In this document: piece by piece, positions 16,701-24,649 of the stretch
Numbering within the stretch: position 1 is the stretch's first letter
How the letters are laid out: each line of letters starts with the position of its first letter
From: Myxococcales bacterium 68-20
Lineage (GTDB): Bacteria; Myxococcota_A; Polyangia; Polyangiales; Polyangiaceae
Length of the DNA stretch: 64,000 nt
NCBI GenBank assembly: GCA_001899635.1
Contig: MKVQ01000043.1
Span: 186,001 to 250,000, forward strand
Direction: 5' to 3'
Translations under genes and position numbers: made by a program
The notes under the pieces: model-generated
Databases searched by the model: none
The model's input: only the letters and a program-made list of their open reading frames with translations
Told to the model about the DNA's origin: nothing

Positions 16701-18061
16701 GACTGCGCCGCCTCGAGCCGCGCAGAGAGCCGGCCGAGCACGCGCGTGTGCTCGCGGGTCCGGTGCTCGATGTCACGAGCGACCTCGCCGTCTCCCGCTC
16801 CTGCGCTCGATCCGCCGAGCTCTCCGAGCGTCCGCGCGACACCTTCGCAGACCTCGGTCCGATCGCGCTGCACGTCGTAGACGATCGCGATCGGCTCGCG
16901 GAGACCGACCGACGCGAGCCGATCGGCGACGACGTCCAGCGCGGCGCGCTTCTGACAGACCACGAGCACGCGCTTCCCCTCGGCCACGGCGGCGGCGAGC
17001 AGGTTCGCGATCATCTGCGACTTACCGGTGCCGGGCGGCCCCTGGACGACGACGGCGCCCTCGCCTGCGCTCGCGAGCGCCTCGTCCTGGCTGTCGTCCG
17101 AAGGAAAGACGCGCCACGCGAGCGTGTCCCCGGCGGTCGGCGCGGACTTCGCGCTCGTCGTCCGGATCGGACCCGAGCTCCCGGCGTCGTCGACCTCGAG
17201 GAGACGCGCGGCGACGCCGAGACGCTCGTCCTCATCCCCGTGCGGACCGACGAGCGTGGGGCCAGCAAGCAGCTCGTCGTAGTCGGCGACGATGCTGCTG
17301 TCCGAGCGCGGGAAGCGCCCGAGCACGAGATGCGAACGGAGCGCGAACGCACCGAGCGGCGCGCGGTCGCGATCGTCGCGGAGACGCGGCTCGACTCGCT
17401 CGAAGTCGGGGAAGGCGCCCGGCCGAGGAGCGTCGAGCTCGAACCCGACGCTCTCCAGGTAGCGGACGATCCCGGCCCAAGTCGGCTCGTCGCATTGGAA
17501 GCGGCCGTCATCGTCGTGCGCGAGCATGCCGTCGATCGTGAGCTTCACGCTCGCGAGCCGGACGAGCGCGTGCGCGAGCGACTCGTTGAGCTCCGGCGGA
17601 CCTAGCGGCTCGAGCATCCACGAGAGGCGTCCGGTCGACGTCATCCCGAGCTTCACGGGATAGAGGAGGAGCGGGGCGCGGATCCAGGTCCCGTCCTTGG
17701 TTCGTCCTTCGAGAAACGGCCAGCCCACGGCGAGATCGCGCGTGCCCGTCTCCGACCAGGCCATCGCGCTCGCGTGGGCGAGCGCGGCGACGTCGTGCGT
17801 GAAGGCGCGCGCGTCACGCGCCGGCTCGACGTCGCAAAGCGCGACGCCCGCCGCGCCCTCTCTCCCGAGCATCGCGAGGATGCGTTCGAACGCGGGCGCA
17901 TCGATCGCGTGAAGTCGATGGAGATCGAGCGCGCCGGACTGCGTGGTGCGGGTGAGGCGAAGCGAGCGACTCCGGAGCGATACCGCGACGAGACGCGCGC
18001 GCAGCTGACCGAGCCGGCGCCGTCGGCTCTGATCGAGATCGGATGCCGAGCTCCCATCCAT
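13733..18061 (-). CDS. DUF4011 / SF1 helicase with C-terminal restriction-endonuclease-like domain (Hhe-like)
   Basis: This 1442-residue protein has a DUF4011-like N-terminal region (about 10-300). An SF1 helicase core follows: Walker A Gly-Pro-Pro-Gly-Thr-Gly-Lys-Ser at 341-348, Walker B Asp-Glu-Ala-Ser near 1010, Gly-Asp-Asp-Gln-Gln-Met-Pro just after, and motif VI Asn-Val-Ala-Val-Thr-Arg-Ala-Arg near 1260. At the C-terminus is an MTES_1575/Vsr-type nuclease fold (Leu-Asp-Leu-Ala-Val ... Leu-Gly-Val-Asp-Cys ... Leu-Gly-Trp-Arg-Val) near 1370-1442. DUF4011-helicase-Vsr is the architecture reported for the single-gene anti-phage system Hhe. The nuclease site has Asp where relatives often have Glu. 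A role in defence or in nucleic-acid turnover is inferred from architecture only. The ATG at 18061 follows a TAAGCT box. Confidence 0.78.
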   Translation of the reverse strand: MDGSSASDLDQSRRRRLGQLRARLVAVSLRSRSLRLTRTTQSGALDLHRLHAIDAPAFERILAMLGREGAAGVALCDVEPARDARAFTHDVAALAHASAMAWSETGTRDLAVGWPFLEGRTKDGTWIRAPLLLYPVKLGMTSTGRLSWMLEPLGPPELNESLAHALVRLASVKLTIDGMLAHDDDGRFQCDEPTWAGIVRYLESVGFELDAPRPGAFPDFERVEPRLRDDRDRAPLGAFALRSHLVLGRFPRSDSSIVADYDELLAGPTLVGPHGDEDERLGVAARLLEVDDAGSSGPIRTTSAKSAPTAGDTLAWRVFPSDDSQDEALASAGEGAVVVQGPPGTGKSQMIANLLAAAVAEGKRVLVVCQKRAALDVVADRLASVGLREPIAIVYDVQRDRTEVCEGVARTLGELGGSSAGAGDGEVARDIEHRTREHTRVLGRLSARLEAAQSAFSVMAGDGSKPGLARLLERSLDDDGRPLPELGELAAEATEDGAHELVPTIELLARETIALAAPHPIANRGDWSGLRTADLEGVFERVRNLRDLLRELDALPRGSLTPLAASQRSALWDEASVLLDPIERNDREELRTFLLGWVWTGGHVVHGEWQKVMERLKRARKKLEEAPPELVLEKRTRLDAWIADLTRLEHLESLWYRFFLPRWWSLRKRPDEVLALCKGLMSLTPAEDRSLAAAARRLCERAIPWQELIDELPVDNALFDFGLRGELADLDDAISVLETHHARTRAVHTLAKELRGLGGDFGALPDLEREAPETIGEQPFLLGAVTERRRGRLYVEVEAAARALSGDLAKTFLDSVVGSAACGRTVEARERIEALADAEKVGMEAVRLDDRTRDLPAWTRAFLREWRPREDSAVPIGAGDDALLALERAWIALGRSGRTAAQIEAALVDPDLLEQLSRDLDGCLDAAGRGVLARYRQRVLETMSDRKRGIAVRKLAAEVAKKRNRATMRQLVERHWDDGLSSVRPIWFCSPESVASLFPLRADLFDLVVLDEASQCPVEAALPALARSRRALVAGDDQQMPPTHFFRANVDDEEQEGDDEDAGELTVLATSSILGLARVAFPGTVLRWHYRSRHEELVAFSNAAFYGGRLITAPQADRRAPARSEGLSWVRVPGLWQEQTNELEAERVVDIVAELLLASDVSGEPPSIGVIAFNKKQADLVNELLDRRMSHSDAFRRACERDRARSVVEQLFVRNLENVQGDERDVIILSLAYGPSEAGGRVHARFGPLGLEGGEKRLNVAVTRARCGLVVVTSVEPEDLDVSGSKHVGPKLLRAYLELVRAHASGRAAEVDRLLVHAGELGGGKGVVGGRRHGASDARVGERICSELDAALVARGLRTKRGLGLGHGKLDLAVGRADEERWRLGVDCSDFLGEGDALRRDVYGPRFWERLGWRVLRVSPGMWVEDRAAVVERIARIVDDRS

Positions 18062-18072
18062 CGCGGGGTCGG

Positions 18073-18078
18073 AGCTTA
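18073..18078 (-). promoter_or_regulatory. -10-like hexamer (TAAGCT) before the helicase gene
   Basis: On the minus strand TAAGCT lies 11 nt before the ATG at 18061, in the divergent interval shared with the PepSY gene. It is the longest spacing in the series, so it is a weaker member. Confidence 0.3.
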
Positions 18079-18175
18079 GCCCGGCGCTCGATCGACCTCC
18101 ACGGAGAGCTCGAGCATACGCGCGTTGCAAGGTGATTCCCCGCTCCGTCGCCTGGCAGCGCAGGCGTCCCCGCGC

Positions 18176-18181
18176 TAGAAG
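18176..18181 (+). promoter_or_regulatory. -10-like hexamer (TAGAAG) before the PepSY gene
   Basis: TAGAAG is 7 nt before the ATG at 18189. The last base departs from TANNNT, but position and the lack of a ribosome site match the other cases. Confidence 0.28.
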
Positions 18182-18188
18182 CCCCGTA

Positions 18189-19385
18189 ATGGATGAGAGC
18201 TCGCGGGGGCGGGACCAGGATCCCCCCGCGTTGCCGGTGGAAGGCGCAGTGCTTGCGTCCGTGCGCGCGGCGCTCTTCTGGATCCATTTCGGCATCGGAG
18301 TCGTCGTGGCCGCCGTGGTCCTCACGATGGCGTCGACCGGGACGATCATGGCGTTCGAGCACGAGATCCTCGCCGCCCTCGACGCGCGCCACCGCATCAC
18401 CGCGCCGGAAGGGACAGCGCAGCTCCCTCCTTCGAGGATGCTCGCGACGGTCACCCCGCAGCTCCCTCCGGGGACGAAGCCGAGCGCGCTCACCGTATAT
18501 GCCGAACCCGGCGCGCCTGCCCTCCTCGCCGCCAAGGGCAGCGGGTACTGGCTCGTCGATCCGTACAGCGGCGAGATCCTCGCCGAGAGCAGGGCGCGCG
18601 CGTTCTTCGCCCTGGTCGAGGACGTTCACCGCAACCTCGCGCTCGCGCGCTTCGACAAGTCGTCCGTCGGGAAGACCGTCACGGGATGGACCGCGGTGGG
18701 CGTCGCGTTGCTCGGCGTCTCGGGGCTCTATCTCTGGTGGCCGGCCAAGCGCGGTGGCCCGGGCCGCTTCCGTCGCGTCGCGTTCTTCCGGCGCACGGGC
18801 AACCCGGCCGCGCGTGACTTCAACTGGCACAACGTCATCGGCGTGTGGACGGCTCCGGTGCTCGTCGGCATCGCGCTCACGGGGACGACCATCTCGTTCG
18901 ACGGCGTGAAGAAATTCGTGACCACGACGTTCGGCGTCGCCGCGTCACGTCCCGAGCCGCCGCCGGCGTCCGCGAAGTTCGATCTCGACGAGGCCTTGGC
19001 CGAGGCCGTCCGCCGGGTCCCGGAGTGGACGGCCGTCAACGTGCGCTGGCCCGCGCGCGACGGAAAGCTCACGCTCCGCATCCGCACCGGGCACGGCACG
19101 CGCCCCGATCAGTGGAGCCTCCTCACCTACCGCGTCGACAACGGCGCGGTCGCCTCCTTCTCGCGTTACGAGGAGGCGAAGACGGGCACGAAGATCCTCG
19201 GCTGGGCGCGCTGGCTCCACACCGGACAGGCGCTCGGCCTTCCGGGCCAAGCCGTCGGAGCGATCACCGCCGTCGGTGCCACCGTGCTCGCGGGGACCGG
19301 GCTCACGATGGCGTGGCGCCGGATGCGGAGGACGCTCTTCGCGCGGCGACGCGGAGCGAAGGGCACCGCGCAGCCGTCGGCGTGA
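18189..19385 (+). CDS. PepSY-associated transmembrane protein
   Basis: This 398-residue inner-membrane protein is of the PepSY_TM type. It has four predicted membrane segments, near residues 28-50, 168-190, 220-245 and 355-378. Between TM1 and TM2 is a PepSY-like periplasmic domain with Trp-Leu-Val-Asp-Pro-Tyr-Ser-Gly-Glu, followed by a conserved His (Asp-Val-His-Arg-Asn). His residues at Asn-Trp-His-Asn near TM3 and Trp-Leu-His-Thr-Gly before TM4 are the usual candidate haem ligands. Relatives occur next to siderophore uptake genes and may reduce ferric siderophores, but no such gene is adjacent here. The N-terminus is short and cytoplasmic. Confidence 0.82.
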   Translation: MDESSRGRDQDPPALPVEGAVLASVRAALFWIHFGIGVVVAAVVLTMASTGTIMAFEHEILAALDARHRITAPEGTAQLPPSRMLATVTPQLPPGTKPSALTVYAEPGAPALLAAKGSGYWLVDPYSGEILAESRARAFFALVEDVHRNLALARFDKSSVGKTVTGWTAVGVALLGVSGLYLWWPAKRGGPGRFRRVAFFRRTGNPAARDFNWHNVIGVWTAPVLVGIALTGTTISFDGVKKFVTTTFGVAASRPEPPPASAKFDLDEALAEAVRRVPEWTAVNVRWPARDGKLTLRIRTGHGTRPDQWSLLTYRVDNGAVASFSRYEEAKTGTKILGWARWLHTGQALGLPGQAVGAITAVGATVLAGTGLTMAWRRMRRTLFARRRGAKGTAQPSA

Positions 19386-19424
19386 GCGCGAGCGAGACGC
19401 GCGCGACCGAGGAGCGAGCGGGTC

Positions 19425-19438
19425 GGGGCTCACGCCCC
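19425..19438. terminator. Small G/C hairpin between convergent genes
   Basis: GGGGC-TCAC-GCCCC forms a perfect 5-bp stem with a 4-nt loop, extendable by GGT/ACC after a 1-nt mismatch on each side. It lies between the PepSY stop at 19385 and the ABC-F stop at 19471. A compact shared terminator is plausible. Confidence 0.35.
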
Positions 19439-19470
19439 AACCTCCCGCAGCGGAGGGCGTTCGCCCGCGA

Positions 19471-21099
19471 TCAGCTCTCGAGCTGACGCATGCCCGGGGC
19501 CTCGCGCCCCGTCGTCGCGACGTACTCGTCGTACGGGCCGCCGTAGACGTGGGGCCCCTTCGGCGAGAGCTCGAGGATCCGCGTGGCGATCGCGCGGAGG
19601 AACGCGCGGTCGTGGGACACGAAGACGATCGTACCTTCGTACTGGGAGAGCGCCTTCACGAGCGCGCGCTTCGTCACGATGTCGAGATGGTTCGTCGGCT
19701 CGTCGAGGACGAGGAGGTTCGGCGCATCGAAGAGGATCTTCGCGAGCGCGAGGCGGGCGCGCTCGCCGCCGGAGAGGACGCGGATCGGCTTGTCGTGATC
19801 GTCGCCGTGGAAGCCGAACGCGCCGGCGAGGGACCGGAGCGTGCCGAGGTTGGTCGTCGGGCTGTGAGCGACGAGCTCCTCGATGACCGAGCGATCGGCC
19901 GTGAGCTGTTCCATCTGGTGCTGGGCGAAGTAGCCCATCGTCACCGACGCTCCGACCGTGACCTTGCCTGCGTCCGGCGTCAGCGCGTTCGCCATCATCT
20001 TGAGGAGCGTGGTCTTGCCGGAGCCGTTCTCGCCCATCACCGCCCAGCGCTCGGTGCGACGGACGAGGAGGTTCAGGCCGTCGTGGATCGCGCGCTCGCC
20101 GTACTTCTTCTTGACGCCCTCGACCTTGATGACGTCGTCGCCGCTACGGGGCGCGGGCCTGAAGTCGAAGGTCTTCTCGATGATCCGGCGCGGCGGCTCG
20201 ACCTTCTCGATCTTCTCGAGCTTCTTCACGCGCGACTGCACCTGCGCGGCGTGGCTCGCGCGCGCCTTGAAGCGCTCGATGAACGCCTTCTCCTTCGCGA
20301 GCATCGCCTGCTGACGCTCGTACTGCGCCTGCTGCTGCGCCGCCGCGAGGGCGCGCTGCTGCTCGTAGAACTCGTAGTCGCCCGAGTAGCTCTTCACCTC
20401 ACCGCCATCGAGCTCGACGATCTTCTTCACGACGCGGTTCATGACGTCGCGGTCGTGGCAGGTCATGAGGACCGAGCCCTGGTAGTCGCGGAGGAAGCCC
20501 TCGAGCCAGAGGATCGACTCGATGTCGAGGTAGTTGGTCGGCTCGTCGAGGAGCAGCGCATCCGGGCGCGCGAGGAGGATCTGCGCGAGCGCGACGCGCA
20601 TCTTCCATCCACCGGAGAGGTTTCCGACGTCGCCCTCGACCTGCTGCGGCGAGAACCCGAGACCGGCGAGGATCGCCTGGGCACGGGCCTCGAGGTCGTA
20701 GCCTCCGAGCTCCTGGAAACGCGCCTGCACGTCGCCGAAGCGCTCGACGGCGTCGTTGAAGCCGGGATCCTCGGGATCGTTCAGCTTCGCCTCGAGCTCC
20801 TTCATCTCCTCGCCGAGCCGACCGGCCTCGCCGGCGCCGGAGAGCGTCTCCGCCAGGACGCTCCGTCCCTTGAGGTCGCCGACGTCCTGCCGGAAGTAGC
20901 CGATCGTCGTGCGCTTCGGCCGGTCGACGAGGCCGTCGTCCGGCTGCTCCTCGCCGGTGATCAGGCGAAAGACGGTGCTCTTGCCGGCGCCGTTCGGCCC
21001 GACGAGGCCCACCTTCTCGCCGTCACCGAGGTGGAAGCTCGCTTCGAGGAAGAGGATCTGGCCGCCGTACTGCTTCGAGACGTTCGAGAACGAAATCAT
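19471..21099 (-). CDS. ABC-F family ATPase (EttA/Uup/YbiT type)
   Basis: This 542-residue soluble ATPase has two ABC domains and no membrane segment. In domain 1, Walker A is Gly-Pro-Asn-Gly-Ala-Gly-Lys-Ser-Thr, the signature Leu-Ser-Gly-Gly-Trp, and Walker B Leu-Leu-Asp-Glu-Pro-Thr-Asn-Tyr-Leu-Asp. A charged linker rich in Ala/Gln/Lys (about 245-310) follows. Domain 2 has Gly-Glu-Asn-Gly-Ser-Gly-Lys-Thr-Thr, Leu-Ser-Gly-Gly-Glu-Arg and Asp-Glu-Pro-Thr-Asn-His-Leu-Asp. ABC-F proteins act on ribosomes in translation regulation or antibiotic protection. The start at 21099 gives the usual Met-Ile-Ser-Phe-x-Asn-Val-Ser. A GTG eight codons upstream is less likely. Confidence 0.9.
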   Translation of the reverse strand: MISFSNVSKQYGGQILFLEASFHLGDGEKVGLVGPNGAGKSTVFRLITGEEQPDDGLVDRPKRTTIGYFRQDVGDLKGRSVLAETLSGAGEAGRLGEEMKELEAKLNDPEDPGFNDAVERFGDVQARFQELGGYDLEARAQAILAGLGFSPQQVEGDVGNLSGGWKMRVALAQILLARPDALLLDEPTNYLDIESILWLEGFLRDYQGSVLMTCHDRDVMNRVVKKIVELDGGEVKSYSGDYEFYEQQRALAAAQQQAQYERQQAMLAKEKAFIERFKARASHAAQVQSRVKKLEKIEKVEPPRRIIEKTFDFRPAPRSGDDVIKVEGVKKKYGERAIHDGLNLLVRRTERWAVMGENGSGKTTLLKMMANALTPDAGKVTVGASVTMGYFAQHQMEQLTADRSVIEELVAHSPTTNLGTLRSLAGAFGFHGDDHDKPIRVLSGGERARLALAKILFDAPNLLVLDEPTNHLDIVTKRALVKALSQYEGTIVFVSHDRAFLRAIATRILELSPKGPHVYGGPYDEYVATTGREAPGMRQLES

Positions 21100-21199
21100 G
21101 GGAAAGCCTGCGCTCAATAGCACGGCCGACCGATCGATGGAGCGCGACTGCGACCGAGCCCTCGCTCCGGCTTCTGGATTGGAGCGGGCCTCCCGGGCG

Positions 21200-21205
21200 T
21201 ATGCT
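21200..21205 (+). promoter_or_regulatory. -10-like hexamer (TATGCT) before a lipoprotein gene
   Basis: TATGCT lies 7 nt before the ATG at 21213 without a Shine-Dalgarno. It is the same hexamer as that used by the RCC1 lipoprotein gene on the other strand. Confidence 0.42.
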
Positions 21206-21212
21206 CATCCGC

Positions 21213-22577
21213 ATGCAGCGGACGCTCGCCCTCCTCCTCGTGCTCCTCGTGCTCGGCTGCAAGAAGAAGCCCCCGGCAGAGCCACCGGACGCCGGGCCCA
21301 CGGCGAAGGCCGTCGCCGATCCGGGCGCGATCGCCGGCAAGGGCCCGAGCGACGCCGGCTCGCCAGGCCCGGCCGCGGACGGCGACGCCGGCGCGAGCAC
21401 GACCGTCACGAGCCCTCCCCTCCCGCTCGCATCGGACGACCTCGAGCTCGTCGCCGTCGGCAAGAGCTGGGGCTCGAAGATCATCTGGCTGAAGATGCTC
21501 GGCTCGCGCGTGTGGCTCTCGGGGCGCAACGTCGACGCGTACGCCGACGGCGACGGCCCGCTCGTCCCCGGGCCGGACATGCTGAAAGGCCTCCCCTACA
21601 AGCCTGGCGTGCACACGCTCGACGTCGCCGGGATCCATCCTCGGCTCTACGTGCTCCGCGCGAAGGACGTGTCGTCGCGTGTCGAGTCGCCTGAGCCGAC
21701 GGTGTTCGTTCATCACGAGAATGGCTGGAGCCAGGCAAAGCCGCTCGACCTCATCTCGTACCCGCATGCGTTCGTCCCGTGGGGTGACGGCGTCATCGTC
21801 GTCGACTCGCAGATCCACCTGAACGCCGGGCCGTACGACAACGAGGAGCGTCCCGGGACGACGCTCCTCTACGTCGACCCCGACGGGAACGTCGGCGCGC
21901 CGAACGTCACGCTCGATCGCCGGTTCCTCGCGTGGGCGGCGGCGTCCGACGGAACGACGCTCTCGCTGCTCGGCACCATGGGCGATCCCAAGCGGGACGA
22001 GCCGTTGACGAACGGGCTTCACGTCGCCCGCGGCACCGCAAAGGACAAGCTCTCGGTCCTCCTGCTCGCCCCGAACGCGCAGGCGGGCATGGAGATCTAC
22101 GGCTCGAAAGTCGCCGAGCTCGGGAGCGTCGCCTGGGTGACGCCGCCGCGATCCGTCACGATCGAGGAGACCTGGAAGCCGACACCGACGACGGTGTTCC
22201 GGGTCGCAGATGGAAAGTCCCAGCCCAAGAGCGCGTGGTCCGGCGACGACTGTCACGTGCAAGGAGCGGCGTTCGTCGAGACGACGCTCTTCGTGATCCG
22301 CGAGTGCTTCGGCTCGGGTGAGGCGCCGTCGCTCGTGCGCATCAGCCCCGACGGCAAGCGCGAGCGCGTGAAGCTGCCGATGCTCGCGAAGAAGGAGGGC
22401 GGCTCGTTCCGCGTCGCGACGGCGAGCGACAAGGTCCCGTTCCGCTGCGACCCGAAGAAGCTCCACGTCCGCGCGCCCGCCGACCTGTGGATCGAGGCGG
22501 AGTGCGGAGGCGAAGGCGGCGGCATCCCCGCCGTCTTCCGGCGCGGCCACGCGCAGGAGGCGGTGACGCTTCCATGA
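21213..22577 (+). CDS. Hypothetical secreted lipoprotein
   Basis: This 454-residue lipoprotein has a signal peptide ending Leu-Val-Leu-Gly-Cys, followed by three Lys and a Pro/Ala/Asp/Gly linker of about 50 residues. The remainder is beta-rich with recurring Val-Trp-x-Ser/Val and Tyr-Val-Asp-Pro-Asp-Gly segments, suggestive of a propeller-like fold. Four Cys in the C-terminal third could form disulfides. I do not recognise a family. The next gene, a cytochrome, follows after 31 bp in the same direction, so co-transcription is possible. Confidence 0.7.
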   Translation: MQRTLALLLVLLVLGCKKKPPAEPPDAGPTAKAVADPGAIAGKGPSDAGSPGPAADGDAGASTTVTSPPLPLASDDLELVAVGKSWGSKIIWLKMLGSRVWLSGRNVDAYADGDGPLVPGPDMLKGLPYKPGVHTLDVAGIHPRLYVLRAKDVSSRVESPEPTVFVHHENGWSQAKPLDLISYPHAFVPWGDGVIVVDSQIHLNAGPYDNEERPGTTLLYVDPDGNVGAPNVTLDRRFLAWAAASDGTTLSLLGTMGDPKRDEPLTNGLHVARGTAKDKLSVLLLAPNAQAGMEIYGSKVAELGSVAWVTPPRSVTIEETWKPTPTTVFRVADGKSQPKSAWSGDDCHVQGAAFVETTLFVIRECFGSGEAPSLVRISPDGKRERVKLPMLAKKEGGSFRVATASDKVPFRCDPKKLHVRAPADLWIEAECGGEGGGIPAVFRRGHAQEAVTLP

Positions 22578-22608
22578 GCCGAGCTGCCGAGCGCAGGCAC
22601 GGAGAGGC

Positions 22609-23622
22609 GTGAAGGAGCGCATCGCCTTCGTCGCCGTGGCGATCGCTGCGTGCACGAGCATCGTCGCCGAAGGCCAGCCGGCGCCGCCGATGCCGGGGCC
22701 GGCACGCGCCGGCTACGTGCGCGGCACGCGCGCCGAGGACGACGCTGCCTGCGTGAAGTGCCACCGCGCGGAGGCGCGCGACCACGAGGGCTCGCTCCAC
22801 CGCGCCAGCTTCGACGACGCCTCGTTCCAGCGCGGCTACCTCGTCGAGCCGAAGGCGTTCTGCCGCTCCTGTCATGCGCCCGAGTCGGAGCCGAGCCGGG
22901 AGCCCGACGCCTTCGCGCGCTCGCATGGCGTCGCCTGCGTCACGTGTCACAAGCCCGATCCCGCCGGCCCCGTATTGAGCTCGCCATCGGCGAAGCCTTC
23001 GCGGGCACCACATGCCACGGCGCGCATCCCCGACTTCGGCACGCGGGCATGCGCGAGCTGCCACGAGTTCGCCTTCCCCGGCGGCGAGGCGCTCGGCGAC
23101 GAAGGACGGATGCAGAAGACGATGTCGGAGCACGCCGCGTCCTCCGCGCGCGATCGATCCTGCGCCGACTGCCACATGCCGAAGGACGAGACTGGACGGA
23201 GCGGCCACCGCTTCGCCGCCTCGCGCGATCCGGCGCTCCTCGCTCGGTCGGTCACCGTCGACGTCGCCCGCACGCCGGAGGGATTCCTCGCCTTCACGGT
23301 AAGGGCACGCGACGTCGGGCATGCGTTTCCGACCGGCGACCTGTTCCGCCGCCTCGTCCTCCGCGTGCACGGACCACGCGGCGTGATCGAGCGACCGCTC
23401 GAACGAACGTTCAGCGCTCGCAAGAACGAGCACGGTCGCGTGGTGCGCTTCGAGACGAGCGACCGCCGCCCGGCCCCGGAGCAGCGTGTGCTCGTGCCGA
23501 CCGTGGCAGCCCCCGGCACGCGCTACGAGCTCGTCTACCAGCGGCTCACGGGCGTCGGCCAGACTCCCCCGTTCGCCGTGACGGTCGAGGACGAGATCGA
23601 GCTCGCGCGCGGCACGCTGTGA
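22609..23622 (+). CDS. Exported pentaheme c-type cytochrome
   Basis: This 337-residue protein has an N-terminal signal peptide and five haem-attachment motifs: Cys-Val-Lys-Cys-His (48), Cys-Arg-Ser-Cys-His (85), Cys-Val-Thr-Cys-His (110), Cys-Ala-Ser-Cys-His (148) and Cys-Ala-Asp-Cys-His (185). Further His residues could be distal ligands. The C-terminal beta-sandwich begins with Val-Gly-His-Ala-Phe-Pro-Thr-Gly-Asp, a motif seen in multihaem cytochromes of the c552/c554 type. A periplasmic electron-transfer role is likely; the partner is unknown. The start is GTG at 22609; the GGAGAGG in front is too close for an ideal ribosome site, so the start is not certain. Confidence 0.82.
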   Translation: MKERIAFVAVAIAACTSIVAEGQPAPPMPGPARAGYVRGTRAEDDAACVKCHRAEARDHEGSLHRASFDDASFQRGYLVEPKAFCRSCHAPESEPSREPDAFARSHGVACVTCHKPDPAGPVLSSPSAKPSRAPHATARIPDFGTRACASCHEFAFPGGEALGDEGRMQKTMSEHAASSARDRSCADCHMPKDETGRSGHRFAASRDPALLARSVTVDVARTPEGFLAFTVRARDVGHAFPTGDLFRRLVLRVHGPRGVIERPLERTFSARKNEHGRVVRFETSDRRPAPEQRVLVPTVAAPGTRYELVYQRLTGVGQTPPFAVTVEDEIELARGTL

Positions 23623-23986
23623 CCGCGGATGAACACGCGAATCGATGGCGCTGCGAGAGCCCTCTGCGAACACTTTCGGGGCAAGGCGGACTTTGCCGAC
23701 CTTCGACGATTCTTGAACACCTGCTCCAAGGCGAACGTGAATTGATGACGACCGACGAGCTGATGCATGCGCTGATCGACCGTGGAGCCCGTCCACGTGC
23801 TCGGAGAGCCGATGCTGATGACTTCGGAAGGAGCGAGGATCTCGACCGCCTCCGGGCACAGCTCCGACTACAGCTCTTCGGAGTCGGTACTCGAGGAGCT
23901 GGCGCGACGTGCGAGCGGAGGCAATCCGCGGGTTGCCGCAGAGGCGCCGTTAGCCCGACTGCAGACGGTGGGGTAGAGGTCGTGTC
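23623..23986. other. Gap with two tiny overlapping open frames
   Basis: No recognised gene. Two small frames deserve mention. One, 23629-23745, encodes 38 residues ending Ser-Lys-Ala-Asn-Val-Asn. Its TGA overlaps by one base the ATG of a second frame, 23745-23990, that encodes 81 residues starting Met-Thr-Thr-Asp-Glu-Leu and ends within the GST start. The TGATG junction mimics translational coupling, but neither product resembles a known family. The second turns into an Arg/Gly-rich tail, so this may be a decayed gene or chance. Confidence 0.3.
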
Positions 23987-24649
23987 ATGAAACCCGTCCT
24001 CTACGTCGGCAATCGGAACTACTCGTCGTGGTCGCTTCGGCCTTGGCTCGTTCTCACGTGGGGTGGGATCGCCTTCGAGACGCGCGTGGTCGCGCTTGGT
24101 GGTGCTGGTTACGGGAAGCGGCAGATGGAGTCGGTGCTCGCGATCTCGCCGAGCGGGACGGTGCCGGCGCTGCACGTGGGAGACGAAGTCGTCAGCGACT
24201 CGCTCGCGATCTCGGAGTGGGCCGCAGAACAGGCCCCCGGCCTGTGGCCGTCCGATCCGACAGCGCGGCTTCATGCGCGCGCAGCGACGTGCGAGATGCA
24301 CTCCGGCTTCCCCGCTCTCCGCGCCAATCTCCCGTGCAACATCCGCCGGCGCGCAGCGCCGCGCGAGCTGTCCGAGGACACGCGCCGCGAGGTCGCTCGC
24401 GTGGAGGCGCTGTGGACGTCGCTCCGCGCACGTTTCGGCGAGCAGGGCCCCTACCTCTTCGGCTCGGCTCCGACGATCGCAGATGCATTCTACACGCCCG
24501 TCGCCACTCGGTTCCGGACCTACAGCGTCGCGCTCTCGGAGGAGGCGCAGCGCTACGCCGATACACTCCTGTCGAATCCGGCCTTTCGGGCGTGGGAGGC
24601 AGAAGGCAACGCCGAGCCGTGGGCGATGGACGCCTGGGACGACGCCTGA
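23987..24649 (+). CDS. Glutathione S-transferase family protein
   Basis: This 220-residue cytosolic protein has an N-terminal thioredoxin-fold GST domain. The segment Asn-x-Asn-Tyr-Ser-Ser-Trp-Ser-Leu-Arg-Pro-Trp, with its candidate catalytic Ser, is characteristic of a bacterial GST subgroup. The cis-Pro in Gly-Thr-Val-Pro-Ala-Leu and the following Asp-Ser-Leu-Ala-Ile mark the glutathione site. The C-terminal domain is all-helical and contains the N-cap box Pro-Thr-Ile-Ala-Asp-Ala. It probably conjugates or reduces electrophiles; the substrate is unknown. It ends with an acidic tail. Confidence 0.88.
   Translation: MKPVLYVGNRNYSSWSLRPWLVLTWGGIAFETRVVALGGAGYGKRQMESVLAISPSGTVPALHVGDEVVSDSLAISEWAAEQAPGLWPSDPTARLHARAATCEMHSGFPALRANLPCNIRRRAAPRELSEDTRREVARVEALWTSLRARFGEQGPYLFGSAPTIADAFYTPVATRFRTYSVALSEEAQRYADTLLSNPAFRAWEAEGNAEPWAMDAWDDA

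Noticed and set aside
15137-17605. 822-codon plus-strand frame opposite the helicase gene
   Set aside because: The product is compositionally biased (Arg/Glu/Leu) with no domains, while the minus-strand frame carries the ordered SF1 helicase motifs.
19276-21120. 614-codon plus-strand frame opposite the ABC-F gene
   Set aside because: It mirrors the ABC-F coding strand; no motif or start signal supports it.
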